Assembly (NCBI GenBank): GCA_005402585.1
Contig: BIFP01000004.1
Coordinates: 48,236-112,235, forward strand
Reading direction: 5' to 3'
Source of the DNA: Micromonosporaceae bacterium KJ-029
GTDB lineage: Bacteria > Actinomycetota > Actinomycetes > Mycobacteriales > Micromonosporaceae
Length of the DNA: 64,000 nucleotides
This document shows positions 36,584-45,081 of this stretch, piece by piece. How positions within the stretch are numbered: position 1 is the first letter of the stretch; each line of letters starts with the position of its first letter. Both the position numbers and the translations under genes were made by a program. Under the pieces are notes generated by a model. It had not been told where the DNA came from, did no database searches, and saw only the letters and a program-made list of their open reading frames with translations.

Positions 36584-37222
36584 CTACAGGGCCGCCAGCC
36601 AGGCATGTCCCGGATGCACTTGCGTCAGTAGCCTGGACAGCGTCTCGCGTTGGGTACGGGTCAGCAGCGGGAGAACACCGTCGAAGTCAGCCTGGTCCTT
36701 TGGGCGTACATGCTTGGCTTTGAAGAGAAGAACGAGTTCCGGGCTCAGGTATGGGATCTGGTCCGACGTATGCCGGATGACTTCGGCGTAGGGCAGCCTT
36801 ATCGTCTGGTCTCTCCGGCAGATCCACACCTCGCCGTCGTGGGGCTCACGAAAGACATCAAGTAGGTAGCGTCCGGTCGCCGGCTCGCGCAGCCAGGTCT
36901 GCCGAGTGGCATCCAGCACCTGTGGCGTCGCCGATTCCCAGATCCGAGCGGCGCCAACCGCGTCGAATGTGAACTCGGCGAAGCGTTCGCGAATCTCCGG
37001 GAACTGCCCTGCTGGCACGCCGATCTCGATGTCGTGGTGCTCGCGGGTCTGCTCACCGCGGAATAGGTCCAGAGCCCATCCTGCCGCGATGTACCAAGGC
37101 GCGGAGACTCTGGCCAGGCGGCGTGCGACGTCCTGCGGTTTCCAGCAGTCTGCCCAGCGAGCTTCGAGCGCCTCGACGTCGCCGGGAGATACCTCGATAC
37201 CGCCGGGTAGCTGGTCGTTCAT
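36584..37222 (-). CDS. Nucleotidyltransferase-fold protein (ANT/AadA-like)
   Basis: From ATG 37222 the protein has 212 aa; an in-frame upstream start at 37330 would add 36 residues, and neither has a strong ribosome site. The YIAAGWALDLFRG stretch followed by TREHHDIEIGV is the Gly-Trp and D-x-E metal motif of the aminoglycoside nucleotidyltransferase-like family (ANT(2'')/LinB type, normally GGWA...HxDxE/D). The downstream DQTIRLPYAEVIRHT and LVLLFKAKH strands and helix also fit. Substrate is unknown; in actinomycetes many such genes are not resistance genes. It follows the TPR gene on the same strand after a 157-bp gap. Confidence 0.72.
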   Translation of the reverse strand: MNDQLPGGIEVSPGDVEALEARWADCWKPQDVARRLARVSAPWYIAAGWALDLFRGEQTREHHDIEIGVPAGQFPEIRERFAEFTFDAVGAARIWESATPQVLDATRQTWLREPATGRYLLDVFREPHDGEVWICRRDQTIRLPYAEVIRHTSDQIPYLSPELVLLFKAKHVRPKDQADFDGVLPLLTRTQRETLSRLLTQVHPGHAWLAAL

Positions 37223-37379
37223 CCGCCGAACATGTCTAGGATCGAAGTACGACTCATCGTACACATCCTTATCTGTCGATCTTGCGACGGTACAGGGCGA
37301 TGTTTGGACACGAGTGGCTTGACACCGCATCGAGCATCCCAGCTGGTCCCCCGCCCCCGATCTCGCCGTTGGGAAGCCT

Positions 37380-38639
37380 TCACCGGCAGGGTCCGTCGCC
37401 TGCTAGGTCGGTTGGGTGTAGCAGCGTGGTCGCGCGGGCGGCGATCTCTGGGATGGTTCGGGCCTGGCATCGGCGTTTGAGTATGGCCAGGCGGCTGGCC
37501 GGGTCGGACGGGTGTAGTCCGAGCCTGCGGGTGATGGTCGCCTCGTCGGCACCCGAGTGGGCGAGGCGGACGATGTCAACGTCGGCGATCATCGCGGCTC
37601 GGGCTGCGGCGGTGTCGTAGGCATTGATCCACTGCATGGGGGTGGCCTCGGGGTAGCGGCCGAGGGTGGTACGCAGTTGCTGCAGGCCGACGGCTGCCCG
37701 TCCGACGAGGAGGCCCTGGTGGAGGTGCCCGGCCAGGCGTAGGGCGGTGTGCGCGGCGCGGACGGCGTCGTCCATCGTTTGGGTGGCGAGCTGGGTGTGG
37801 GCGTGGGTGAGTAGGGCGTGGACTCGGTCTCGAACCCGGTGGGCGGGCATTGTTTGTACGGCCTGTCGGGCGTGGTTGACGGCCTCGTCGAGCAGCCCGG
37901 CGGTCAGGCACACCCGCGCGGTGAGCGTGTGCAGGGCGGGTTGGTCGAACCAGGACAGCCACAACGGCACCGGCATCCGGGTGGCCTGGTCGAGGGTGCG
38001 GTGCGCGTACCGCAGTAGCCGCCGCGCCTCCCCCACCTGCCCGGCATACGCGCGGACGCGGGCGGTGTGCACCGCCAGTAGCGCTCGATACCTGAGCGGC
38101 GCGCGGGCGGCGCCGTCCCGGGCCGCGATAGCCGCGGCGAGCATGCCGCGGCGGCTGTCGGCGGTGTGCGCAAGCCCGACGCCGGACAGGACCAGGTCCA
38201 GGTGCACGAGGTGCCGGTGGAGGCGCTGCGCCAGCGGGCGAGGCACACCAGCGCTGACCTGCCGGGCCCGGGCCAGCAGACCGGCGGCCACCAGCGGCTC
38301 GGCCGCGTCGAACGCACACCAGGCGGCGTGGGTCAGGTGCTGGGCGGCAACCACCGCCCGCACCTGATCAGACATCCCCGACGGCGCAGCGCGAAGGATC
38401 CGCCTGGCAGATTCGACAGCCTGGCCGGCGAGCCCCACCCCGCCGTAGCGTTCGTCGGCGCGTGCGAGTCGTTCCACCGGATCGGCCAGGGTGCGGGGCT
38501 GGGCGAGTTGGGCGATCTCGTCCTCGCCCAATGCCCACAGCACCATCTGCACCGGTCGCCGCCGGTGCCGGACACCGAGGGTGGTGGTCGCGGTGCCACC
38601 AGCGGTAGCGACGGCGGTGGAGGCGGTCAGTGGGATCAT
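37380..38639 (-). CDS. TPR-type regulatory-like protein, cassette copy 1
   Basis: A 419-aa protein; ATG 38639 overlaps the stop of the small gene upstream (ATGA). It is Ala/Leu/Arg-rich and made of helical repeats with recurring ARARQVS, YRALLAVHTARVRAYAG and HARQAVQTMPAHRV segments, typical of the TPR half of actinobacterial XRE-TPR regulators but without a visible N-terminal HTH. The C-terminus has an ADEATITRRLGLHPSDPASRLAILKRR stretch that resembles a small HTH. It is closely related to the frameshifted copy at 58099-59330, so the cassette is duplicated in the window. Function is unknown. Confidence 0.75.
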   Translation of the reverse strand: MIPLTASTAVATAGGTATTTLGVRHRRRPVQMVLWALGEDEIAQLAQPRTLADPVERLARADERYGGVGLAGQAVESARRILRAAPSGMSDQVRAVVAAQHLTHAAWCAFDAAEPLVAAGLLARARQVSAGVPRPLAQRLHRHLVHLDLVLSGVGLAHTADSRRGMLAAAIAARDGAARAPLRYRALLAVHTARVRAYAGQVGEARRLLRYAHRTLDQATRMPVPLWLSWFDQPALHTLTARVCLTAGLLDEAVNHARQAVQTMPAHRVRDRVHALLTHAHTQLATQTMDDAVRAAHTALRLAGHLHQGLLVGRAAVGLQQLRTTLGRYPEATPMQWINAYDTAAARAAMIADVDIVRLAHSGADEATITRRLGLHPSDPASRLAILKRRCQARTIPEIAARATTLLHPTDLAGDGPCR

Positions 38640-38923
38640 TGCTGCCGCCTCGCGTGCGGTGGGGCTATCTCCGCGAGGAAGTGGCCGAGCCGGCCAGAAG
38701 CCCGGCTGGCCAACGCGACCACCAGCTCCGACGGTCGCGGGCAACCAACATGCTGATCGTCGCGCCGGCACGACGACCACAGGCTCGATGCGAGCAACGC
38801 CGTCACCCACACATACCAAGGCGGCGCGGGCGAGGCCACCGCTGCGGGTCTCACCCCGACCGCCGACGCGGCCTGGTGGGCGGGAACGGGGTTCGGCCGT
38901 TGGCGGTCGGAGCGCCGCGCCAC
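38636..38923 (-). CDS. Small protein of the duplicated cassette, probably N-terminally truncated
   Basis: From YVWVTALLASSLW onward the product matches the C-terminal half of the 179-aa protein at 57563-58102 (shared SCRRDDQHVGC and PPHARRQ stretches). The N-terminal part is unrelated, Arg/Pro-rich and overlaps the end of the acetyltransferase gene in another frame, so the true start is probably lost. Its end overlaps the TPR gene by 4 bases, as in copy 2. Confidence 0.5.
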   Translation of the reverse strand: MARRSDRQRPNPVPAHQAASAVGVRPAAVASPAPPWYVWVTALLASSLWSSCRRDDQHVGCPRPSELVVALASRASGRLGHFLAEIAPPHARRQQ

Positions 38924-39507
38924 ATGCGCCAGATGATCGGCCCTTCGGTGGGGAGGACGATCGTTTGGCCGGCGGTGTAGCCGTGGCGGAGGTAGAGCCG
39001 CCGGTTACGCATGTTGCTGGCTTCCAGGTACGCCGGCAGCCCGTGCTGGTCCAGCCAGCGGTGGTGGTCGGCGAGCAGGGCAGCACCAATGCCCCGGTTT
39101 TGTCGTTGTGGGTCGACGGCGAGGTAGGCGAGGTAGTGGTGCGGCTCCTCCGGGTGGAAGACGTCGAACACCTCCTCCAGCAGCACGAACTTCGGCGCGT
39201 ACGCACCGGCGATGCGCTCCAGCGCCTCCAGCCGATCGCGGGTATCGGCGGGGATGGGTTCGAGGCGGGGGTGCCAGATGGCGACGGCGGTCTGGTCGCC
39301 GGTGGTGTGGACCTGGCCGTGTTCGAGGCCGTGGTGAAAGGCGTCGGTGAAGTACCGGTGGTAGACGGTGCGGCGGTCGTCGGGGTCGGGTACCAGCCAG
39401 TCGGCGAGGGGTCCGTCGTGGAACGCGTCGGCGAGGACGCCGATCAGCGGCCCGGCGTCGGCCTCGGTGGCGAGGCGGACGGCGAGATCGTTGTTGGTGG
39501 TGGTCAC
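38851..39507 (-). CDS. GNAT family N-acetyltransferase
   Basis: A 218-aa protein; GTG 39507 with GGGAGAGG upstream. The GNAT core is visible: an N-terminal VRLATEADAGPLIGVLADAF helix, HYLAYLAVDPQRQNRGIGAAL (motif A, acetyl-CoA pyrophosphate loop) near residues 122-142, and a C-terminal LEASNMRNRRLYLRHGY stretch near 160. It starts 13 bp after the permease stop and is probably in the same transcript. The C-terminal 20 residues are a Pro/Arg-rich tail created where the frame runs into the neighbouring cassette. Substrate unknown. Confidence 0.88.
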   Translation of the reverse strand: MTTTNNDLAVRLATEADAGPLIGVLADAFHDGPLADWLVPDPDDRRTVYHRYFTDAFHHGLEHGQVHTTGDQTAVAIWHPRLEPIPADTRDRLEALERIAGAYAPKFVLLEEVFDVFHPEEPHHYLAYLAVDPQRQNRGIGAALLADHHRWLDQHGLPAYLEASNMRNRRLYLRHGYTAGQTIVLPTEGPIIWRMWRGAPTANGRTPFPPTRPRRRSG

Positions 39508-39520
39508 GGCCTCTCCCGGT

Positions 39521-41014
39521 TCAGGCTGGTTGGCGGACGACGTCGGGGGCGCGCAGGGGGCCGGTGTCGCTGTCCGCGCCCAAACCCACCACCGCGTACA
39601 CGTCGGGCCGGGTGGCGCGCAGGAGCAGCGCCCATCCGATGCCGATCAGTGCGGCGGCGGCGTAGGCGGCGGGGAACGCCCAACGCAGCGGCGAGTCGGG
39701 TGCGACGCCGAGGAGGGTGTCGAACTCGCGCAGCGTGACGGTGAGGATCCCGCCGAGCGCGAGCGTGGCACCCGATGGTGCGATCAGCGTCCGCCAGGGG
39801 CCTTCGGTGTGGGTGGTCCGGGCGAAGAAGCCGATCACGGCGGCGGAGGTGACGGTCATCAGGATCAGCACCCCGAGACCGCCGGTCACGGTGACCCAGA
39901 AGAACAGGTGCACGATCGGGTCGGCTCCGGCGGCGGCGTAGCCGATGAGGACGGCGAGGGCGAGGGTGCTCTGGACGAGGGAGCCGACCTTGGGCGCGCC
40001 GGTGCGGCGGCTGGTGCGGCCGAAGACGGCGGGCAGTACCCGTTCCCGGCCGAGGGCGAACAGGTACCGGGCCACGGTGTGGTGGAAGCTGAGCAGTGCG
40101 GCGAACAGGGAGGTGATGAACAGGATCCGGGCGACGGTGATGATGCTGTCGGCCAGGTACGGGGATACCAGGTTGAAGATCAGGTCGGTGCCGTCGGTGC
40201 GGGCGGCTTCCACGATTTGGTCGGGGCCGGTGGCCACGGACATCGCCCACGCGGACAGCCCGTAGAGCAGACCGGTCACGGCCACGGCGATGTAGGTGGC
40301 TCGGGCGATGGTGCGACGAGGGTCCTTCGTCTCCTCGCTGAACACGACGGTGCCCTCGAAGCCGACGAACCCGGTGATGGCGGTGACCAGGGCGGCGCCG
40401 ATACCGGCGGCGAAGACATGGGACGGGGCGAGGGTGTCGAAGCTGACGGTCCCGTCGGCCGGGTGGGTCACCATGATGGCGTCGAAGGTCAGCGCGACGA
40501 CGCATTCGGCGATGAGGACGACGGCGAGGACCCGGCCGTTGAGGTCGATCCGGGCGACCCCGAGCACCGCGACCACCGCCCACACCGCCAGGGCGCACAT
40601 CCACCAGGTGAGCTGCCAGCCGTAGCGGTCGTTGAGGAACTGGGCGGTGACCGCACCGGCCCCGCCGAAGAGTCCGATCTGCATCGCGTTATAGGCCAGC
40701 AGGGCGACCATGGCGGCACCGACACCGGCGGGGCGGCCAAGCCCTCGGGTGACGTAGGTGTAGAAGGCTCCCGCGTTGACGATTCGTCGGGACATGGCGA
40801 CGTAGCCGACCGCGAACAGGGCGAGCACGGCGGCGACCACCAGGTAGGACACGGGGATGCCGGTGACGCCGGTGACTGCGTACCCGGTGGTCGCGCCGCC
40901 CGCGACGACGGTGAGTGGTGCGGCGGCGGCGATGACGAAGAACACCACCGACGGGATACCGAGCCGCCCCCTGGCGAGGACGGCGGACACGGTGTCGGGT
41001 TTCGAGTGAGACAT
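39521..41014 (-). CDS. APC superfamily amino-acid permease
   Basis: A 497-aa membrane protein with about 12 hydrophobic segments. The start region GIPSVVFFVIAAAAPL and the segment GFVGFEGTVVFSEETKDPRRTIARAT (near residues 215-240) are typical of APC amino-acid/amine permeases; the second contains the conserved E-E-x-K-x-P-x-R-x-I box. It should import an amino acid or polyamine by cation symport or antiport. It lies in a minus-strand run with GPP34 upstream and GNAT downstream; a permease-acetyltransferase pairing could mean uptake followed by acetylation, but that is inference. Confidence 0.9.
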   Translation of the reverse strand: MSHSKPDTVSAVLARGRLGIPSVVFFVIAAAAPLTVVAGGATTGYAVTGVTGIPVSYLVVAAVLALFAVGYVAMSRRIVNAGAFYTYVTRGLGRPAGVGAAMVALLAYNAMQIGLFGGAGAVTAQFLNDRYGWQLTWWMCALAVWAVVAVLGVARIDLNGRVLAVVLIAECVVALTFDAIMVTHPADGTVSFDTLAPSHVFAAGIGAALVTAITGFVGFEGTVVFSEETKDPRRTIARATYIAVAVTGLLYGLSAWAMSVATGPDQIVEAARTDGTDLIFNLVSPYLADSIITVARILFITSLFAALLSFHHTVARYLFALGRERVLPAVFGRTSRRTGAPKVGSLVQSTLALAVLIGYAAAGADPIVHLFFWVTVTGGLGVLILMTVTSAAVIGFFARTTHTEGPWRTLIAPSGATLALGGILTVTLREFDTLLGVAPDSPLRWAFPAAYAAAALIGIGWALLLRATRPDVYAVVGLGADSDTGPLRAPDVVRQPA

Positions 41015-41060
41015 GGGTTCTCTCTCAACGAAGAGGGGATGGATGGGGGGTGGGCCGGAC

Positions 41061-41807
41061 TCAGGAGGTGCGGTGGCTCAGGACGGCCCCGCCGACGACG
41101 GCGCCGAGGTCGGCGAGGAGGTCGCGTAGCGGCAGGGGGGCGTGCTCGACCTGCTGGCGCAGGAACGCGCGGGTCGCGAGGGGTGTGCCGTCGAGCAGGA
41201 TCGGATCGAGCTGGGTGTGTAGCGCCAGACCGGCGAGGGCTAGGTCGAAGGTGTTGAGCTGTTGGTAGTTGCGGAGCTGGTAGGACAGGCGGGCCCACGA
41301 CCAGGCGGCGGTGTTCATGTCGGTGGGGACGTAGACGGTGCGTTGCCGCCACAGTCGGCCGACCTGCTCCGGCTGGAGCAGCCCGAGCTGCCACATGCGG
41401 GTCACGACCTGCTCGTAGGCGGTCGTCCCGAGGAACGCCAACCACGTCCGGGTCGCGGTGTGGCGCGGCTCGGCCACCAGCCGGTCGAGGACCAGATGTT
41501 GCAGCCAGTCCTTCGGCGGCGCGGCGTTGGTCACCCGCAGATGTCGGCCCTCGAACGTGATCCGGCCCTCGCCGTACAGCTCGCCTAACAGCGCGGCAGC
41601 CAGGCCGTGCGCCGTCGCGGACTCGAACAGGCGGGGGCGGCCGGTCTGGTCGTCGTGCGCCAGGTAGAAGAACTCGTCAGCGAGGCGCATGGCCTGCGTG
41701 GCGGCGCTGCCGACGGCGCGTACCGGTCGGTTCGGCGCCACCGGTTCGGCGTACTCGCGGGGCGGCGGAACGTACTCGTCGGCTGGGCCGGGGGGTGTGG
41801 TGTTCAC
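41061..41807 (-). CDS. GPP34 (Golgi phosphoprotein 3-like) family protein
   Basis: A 248-aa protein; GTG 41807 overlaps the upstream stop (GTGA) with AGGAAGG about 11 bases before it. The LADEFFYLAHDDQTGRPRLF opening near residue 45 and GLAAALLGELYGEGRI are diagnostic for the GPP34 domain, which binds phosphoinositides in eukaryotes and is abundant but uncharacterised in actinomycetes. The helical C-terminal portion fits the fold. The N-terminal 40 residues are Pro-rich. It belongs to a coupled mini-operon with two small proteins. Confidence 0.85.
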   Translation of the reverse strand: MNTTPPGPADEYVPPPREYAEPVAPNRPVRAVGSAATQAMRLADEFFYLAHDDQTGRPRLFESATAHGLAAALLGELYGEGRITFEGRHLRVTNAAPPKDWLQHLVLDRLVAEPRHTATRTWLAFLGTTAYEQVVTRMWQLGLLQPEQVGRLWRQRTVYVPTDMNTAAWSWARLSYQLRNYQQLNTFDLALAGLALHTQLDPILLDGTPLATRAFLRQQVEHAPLPLRDLLADLGAVVGGAVLSHRTS

Positions 41808-42031
41808 CGCGGCTGGCCTTCCTGGGTCGGATCGTCGGTGGGAAGTCCGAGCTGCCGAAGGAGTTTTCGGCCGCCGGGGTGGCGGGCGAGTTCCTCGATC
41901 GCCCAGGTGTGTTGCGCGCATCCGTGGTCCTGGCAGTGGAAGCAGGTGCCGTCGTTGCGATGCTGAAGCACGGTGTTCCGCGCCGATTCGAAGCGATCAG
42001 CGGGGCGGTCGCTCTCGTCTGTGTTGGTCAT
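41804..42031 (-). CDS. Small Cys/His-rich protein, 75 aa
   Basis: ATG 42031 overlaps the upstream stop and the stop overlaps the GPP34 start, so translation is coupled on both sides. The product contains NDGTCFHCQDHGCAQHTW, a CxxC-x4-C-x2-H cluster that could bind zinc. The rest is polar, ending in an ELARHPGGRKLLRQLG helix. No family recognised. Confidence 0.65.
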   Translation of the reverse strand: MTNTDESDRPADRFESARNTVLQHRNDGTCFHCQDHGCAQHTWAIEELARHPGGRKLLRQLGLPTDDPTQEGQPR

Positions 42032-42303
42032 GCTGGGCAGGCGTGACGGCGGAGCGCGTCGACGTTGACTCGCACCTCCATGCACGGCGGATGCCGGTCG
42101 ACATGCGGGTACTCACACTCGGGTCGGTGGCCGAGCACCCAGACCCACTCGTCGCTGCGATTCGGCAAGTCGCGGACACTCGCCACGGTGACGGCCACGG
42201 GAGTACCGGGGGTGAGGTCACGCCCGTAGGACCAATCGCTCGCATCGAGTCGCAGCAGCGTGCCGGTCGTGACCTCGGGGAGGGGCTGAGGACTTCGGTT
42301 CAC
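42028..42303 (-). CDS. Small hypothetical protein
   Basis: A 91-aa product from GTG 42303; an alternative GTG at 42336 adds 11 residues and has an AGAGG site. It has a compact beta-rich look: EVTTGTLLRLDASDWSYG, TPVAVTVASVRDLP, EWVWVLGHRPEC, and MEVRVNVDALRRH. The end overlaps the next gene by 4 bases. No function is recognised; the coupled layout with the Cys-rich peptide and GPP34 suggests a conserved set. Confidence 0.6.
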   Translation of the reverse strand: MNRSPQPLPEVTTGTLLRLDASDWSYGRDLTPGTPVAVTVASVRDLPNRSDEWVWVLGHRPECEYPHVDRHPPCMEVRVNVDALRRHACPA

Positions 42304-42764
42304 CGCCGTGTCCCGTCCTGCCCCAACGGCTGACACAGGCCTCTGCCCGGCACCGGCCGGTCGAAGCTCGTACTGCGCGTGCGCCTATTCCTGGGGAAAC
42401 TAGTTGGCAAGGCGGTGTCCCCGCCGTGGCCGCTGAGCGCCGGCTCGCCGCAGCGGGTGTCGCCCGCCGCCCCGTCGCAATCGATTCCGAAAGGCTTGAA
42501 CGACTCCTCATTGCCGGGGACGAACCACTTGACACGCACTGCCATACCTCCGTATCGCGAACACGGCCACCGCCTTCCGTGCTCAGAGCTGCCGTTGCGC
42601 CATTCGCGCCGGACCGCGTAGCCCCACACGTGCACTGTCTTGCCTCCCGCGTCCATCACGGCGGCATGGGTAAACGCGGCGGCGAACCGCGCAGCTTGCC
42701 AGCACTTCAACCTGTGCCCGAATATCGAGCGCGAGGCGGTCGGACGGATTACTGCGGACGGCAT
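42300..42764 (-). CDS. Possible hypothetical protein
   Basis: An open frame of 154 aa with AAGGAGG 11 bases before ATG 42764. Codons in the middle (MAVRVKWFVPGNEESFKPFG and the following 30 residues) end mostly in G or C and look coding, while both ends look less so; a frameshift or start at the internal ATG is possible. No family recognised. Confidence 0.35.
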   Translation of the reverse strand: MPSAVIRPTASRSIFGHRLKCWQAARFAAAFTHAAVMDAGGKTVHVWGYAVRREWRNGSSEHGRRWPCSRYGGMAVRVKWFVPGNEESFKPFGIDCDGAAGDTRCGEPALSGHGGDTALPTSFPRNRRTRSTSFDRPVPGRGLCQPLGQDGTRR

Positions 42765-43266
42765 GAGGAACGCCCTCCTTCAAGGAATTGCATGTAGCTG
42801 CTGACCGGCGGCGACCGCCAGCAGATGAAGCCAGTCCCGGTACCCGCGGGTGCCGGGGTGAGTGCCTGGCGATCGCCATTTCGCGCTCACCCCTCACCTA
42901 ATTGCGTCGCGTTCGGCCCGAAACTCGCGATCTTTTCAGGCGAGCATCGATGACCGAATGACCCAAACGGGCTCCGCCTCGGGGAATAGTCGCTCGGATT
43001 GAAGGCGCCGTCGATACCGGTAATGCGGACGGAGGCAGTTGTCCGCATCGAAGTTGTCGTCCAAGTAGGGGCCTGGCCGATGGGCAGTGGGGACAGGGCA
43101 CCAAGCGGAAGAGCCGGCGGGTTTGGGCGTACAGTCGGCCCTACGCGAGGTCTCGGACGTTCCGCGATGCAGGGGCTCGGGGCTACTGGTGTCCGTCGCG
43201 GACGGATGCTGGTTGACGAGGGCCTCTGGCGTAGCCACGGCACAGAGTTCGTTCAAGGAGGCGCCC
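42765..43266. other. Divergent intergenic region, about 500 bp
   Basis: This separates the leftward small genes from the rightward peptidase gene. It holds the palindrome described at 43023-43048. The remainder, including about 200 bp of possible leader before the peptidase, shows no clear gene. Confidence 0.5.
43023..43048. promoter_or_regulatory. Palindromic operator candidate, copy A
   Basis: ATGCGGAC, ten bases, then GTCCGCAT: a perfect 8-bp dyad. The same half-sites occur at 46580-46604 upstream of the metabolic operon. It sits 219 bp before the S9 peptidase start. The flanking XRE gene is the obvious candidate regulator. Confidence 0.6.
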
Positions 43267-45081
43267 GTGAGACTGGCGGATAGCATCGCCGCACTCTCGG
43301 CGGCGGGCGCCGTCCGCGCCTCTGTGAGCTATGACCAGCTCCGCGCCTTGGACGGCTCGCTGTATTGGCTGGAGACTCGTCCCGACGCTGGTGGGGTCGC
43401 GACGCTGACCCGATGGCGAGGCGACAAGGGCACGCGTGACATCAGCCCCGAGGGTTTCGACGTCACTAACGACGTTCATGCATACGGTGGCGGATCGTTC
43501 GCTGTCGCGGATGGGACGCTTTGGTGCGTCGGCGCAGGTGGTCTTTACCGGAGTCGTCGTCATGGCGATGAACTCGAACTGGTCAGTCCGGTATCGGTGG
43601 GAGACTTGACCGTCGGCGACGGTGAGTTGCTAGCGGTGCGGGAGACAGAGCGCGGAGACGAACTGGTTACGGTGCCGCTCACCGGCTCACCGCGGCTGCG
43701 CACTCTCATCGCGAACAGGGGGTTCCTGAGTGCGCCTCGGCCGGGGCCGGGCTTGTTGGCCTGGTCCGCTTGGGGCGAGCGCGACATGCCCTGGGACGCG
43801 TGTGAGCTGTGGGTCGCCTCGTATTCGTCTCATGGGCACCTCGATAGCCCGGTAAAGGTCGCCGGCGGCCGGGGCGAGTCGGCGGTGGAGCCCCGGTGGG
43901 GGCCAAACGGAGCGTTGTACTTCGTGTCAGATCGCGGCGGCTGGTGGAACCTGTTCCGGTGGGACGGCCACGAGGTCGAGGCGGTGGCACCAATCGCGGG
44001 TGAGTGCGCTGCGGAGCCGTGGGAGCTGGGCTACGCGTCCTATGACTTCCTTGACGATGGACGAATCGTCGTGGCGGTACAGGAAGGCCCGCGGCACCGT
44101 CTGGTCGTCATCGACCCTCGGGGCTCGGTGCGCCCTGTCGATCTCCCGTACACGTCGATCAAGCCCTACCTGGCCGCGCAAGGAACGACGGTGGGATTGA
44201 TCGGCTCGTCGCCGACGGCTGCGCCGCAGGTCGCGTTGGTGCATCTAGCTGATGACAATCCGCGGGTGGAGGTGCTCGCCAAGTCAGAGCACGCCGAACT
44301 CTTCGGTGCCCGGGTGTCGACGCCGACGGAGCTGCGGGTCCAGGCTGCGGGTGCCCGCGAGGTGTTGGCCCTGGTGTATCCGCCGACGGGCTCGACGGCG
44401 GACTGGCGGGCACCCGTGATCGTTCGGGCCCATCCTGGGCCGACCGCCTCCTGTCTGCTGCGCCTGGACTGGCAGGCGCAGTTCTTCACCAGCCGGGGGT
44501 TCGCCGTCGTGGACGTCGACTACCTCGGCAGCACCGGGTACGGCCGCACCTTTCGCGAATCACTGTATGGCCGGTGGGGCCTGGACGACGTCGATGACTG
44601 CACGGCAGTGGCGGCCCACCTCTTAGCGGCAGGACAGGCGATCCCAGGCCGGATCTTTATCCGTGGCGCCAGCGCCGGAGGGTATACCGCGCTGCACGCG
44701 GTCACGCAGAATGGCCCCTTCGCCGCTGCCACTGCTGTGTCAGCGATCGTGGACCCAGATCGGTGGGCAGAGACGGTGCCGCGGTTCCAGCGTGCACATG
44801 CCCTGCGGCTGCGCGGCGGTGCCGGACGGGTCCAGGCGACCGCCGTCCAGCGACCTGTGCTGTTCATTCACGGCACCGCCGACGAGGTGGCAATGGTCGA
44901 GGACGTCCAGGTACTCGCCGACCAGTTGGCCGCTCGCCATGTGCCCCACCAGCTACTGCTTCTTCCCGATGTCGGTCACTACGTGGCGACGTCCGCAGAG
45001 GCGGCCACGGCGTTGGAGGCGGAACTGGCTCACTACCGAGCGGTGATGACGGCCGCGGCGAACGATTCACACCGCTGCTAG
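43267..45081 (+). CDS. S9-family (prolyl oligopeptidase-like) serine peptidase
   Basis: A 604-aa protein from GTG 43267, which has AAGGAGG 6 bases upstream. An N-terminal beta-propeller-like region (residues 1-370, with repeated W/YFVSDRGGWWNLF-type strands) precedes an alpha/beta-hydrolase domain. The triad is visible: Ser469 in RGASAGGY, Asp539 in HGTADEVA, His571 in DVGHYV. S9 enzymes cleave short peptides or act as acylaminoacyl peptidases. There is no signal peptide, so it is cytosolic. It shares the palindrome of the downstream operon and may process or hydrolyse its product, but that link is inference. The gene ends convergently, overlapping the regulator end by 15 bp. Confidence 0.9.
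   Translation: MRLADSIAALSAAGAVRASVSYDQLRALDGSLYWLETRPDAGGVATLTRWRGDKGTRDISPEGFDVTNDVHAYGGGSFAVADGTLWCVGAGGLYRSRRHGDELELVSPVSVGDLTVGDGELLAVRETERGDELVTVPLTGSPRLRTLIANRGFLSAPRPGPGLLAWSAWGERDMPWDACELWVASYSSHGHLDSPVKVAGGRGESAVEPRWGPNGALYFVSDRGGWWNLFRWDGHEVEAVAPIAGECAAEPWELGYASYDFLDDGRIVVAVQEGPRHRLVVIDPRGSVRPVDLPYTSIKPYLAAQGTTVGLIGSSPTAAPQVALVHLADDNPRVEVLAKSEHAELFGARVSTPTELRVQAAGAREVLALVYPPTGSTADWRAPVIVRAHPGPTASCLLRLDWQAQFFTSRGFAVVDVDYLGSTGYGRTFRESLYGRWGLDDVDDCTAVAAHLLAAGQAIPGRIFIRGASAGGYTALHAVTQNGPFAAATAVSAIVDPDRWAETVPRFQRAHALRLRGGAGRVQATAVQRPVLFIHGTADEVAMVEDVQVLADQLAARHVPHQLLLLPDVGHYVATSAEAATALEAELAHYRAVMTAAANDSHRC

Noticed and set aside
36345..36600. Possible tRNA or small structured RNA
   Set aside because: Short hairpins exist but I could not fold a cloverleaf with the conserved T-loop and anticodon positions.
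39368..41257. A 629-residue + strand frame rich in Gly, Asp and Glu
   Set aside because: It is the complement of a membrane permease, which typically yields this composition; the minus-strand permease is certain.
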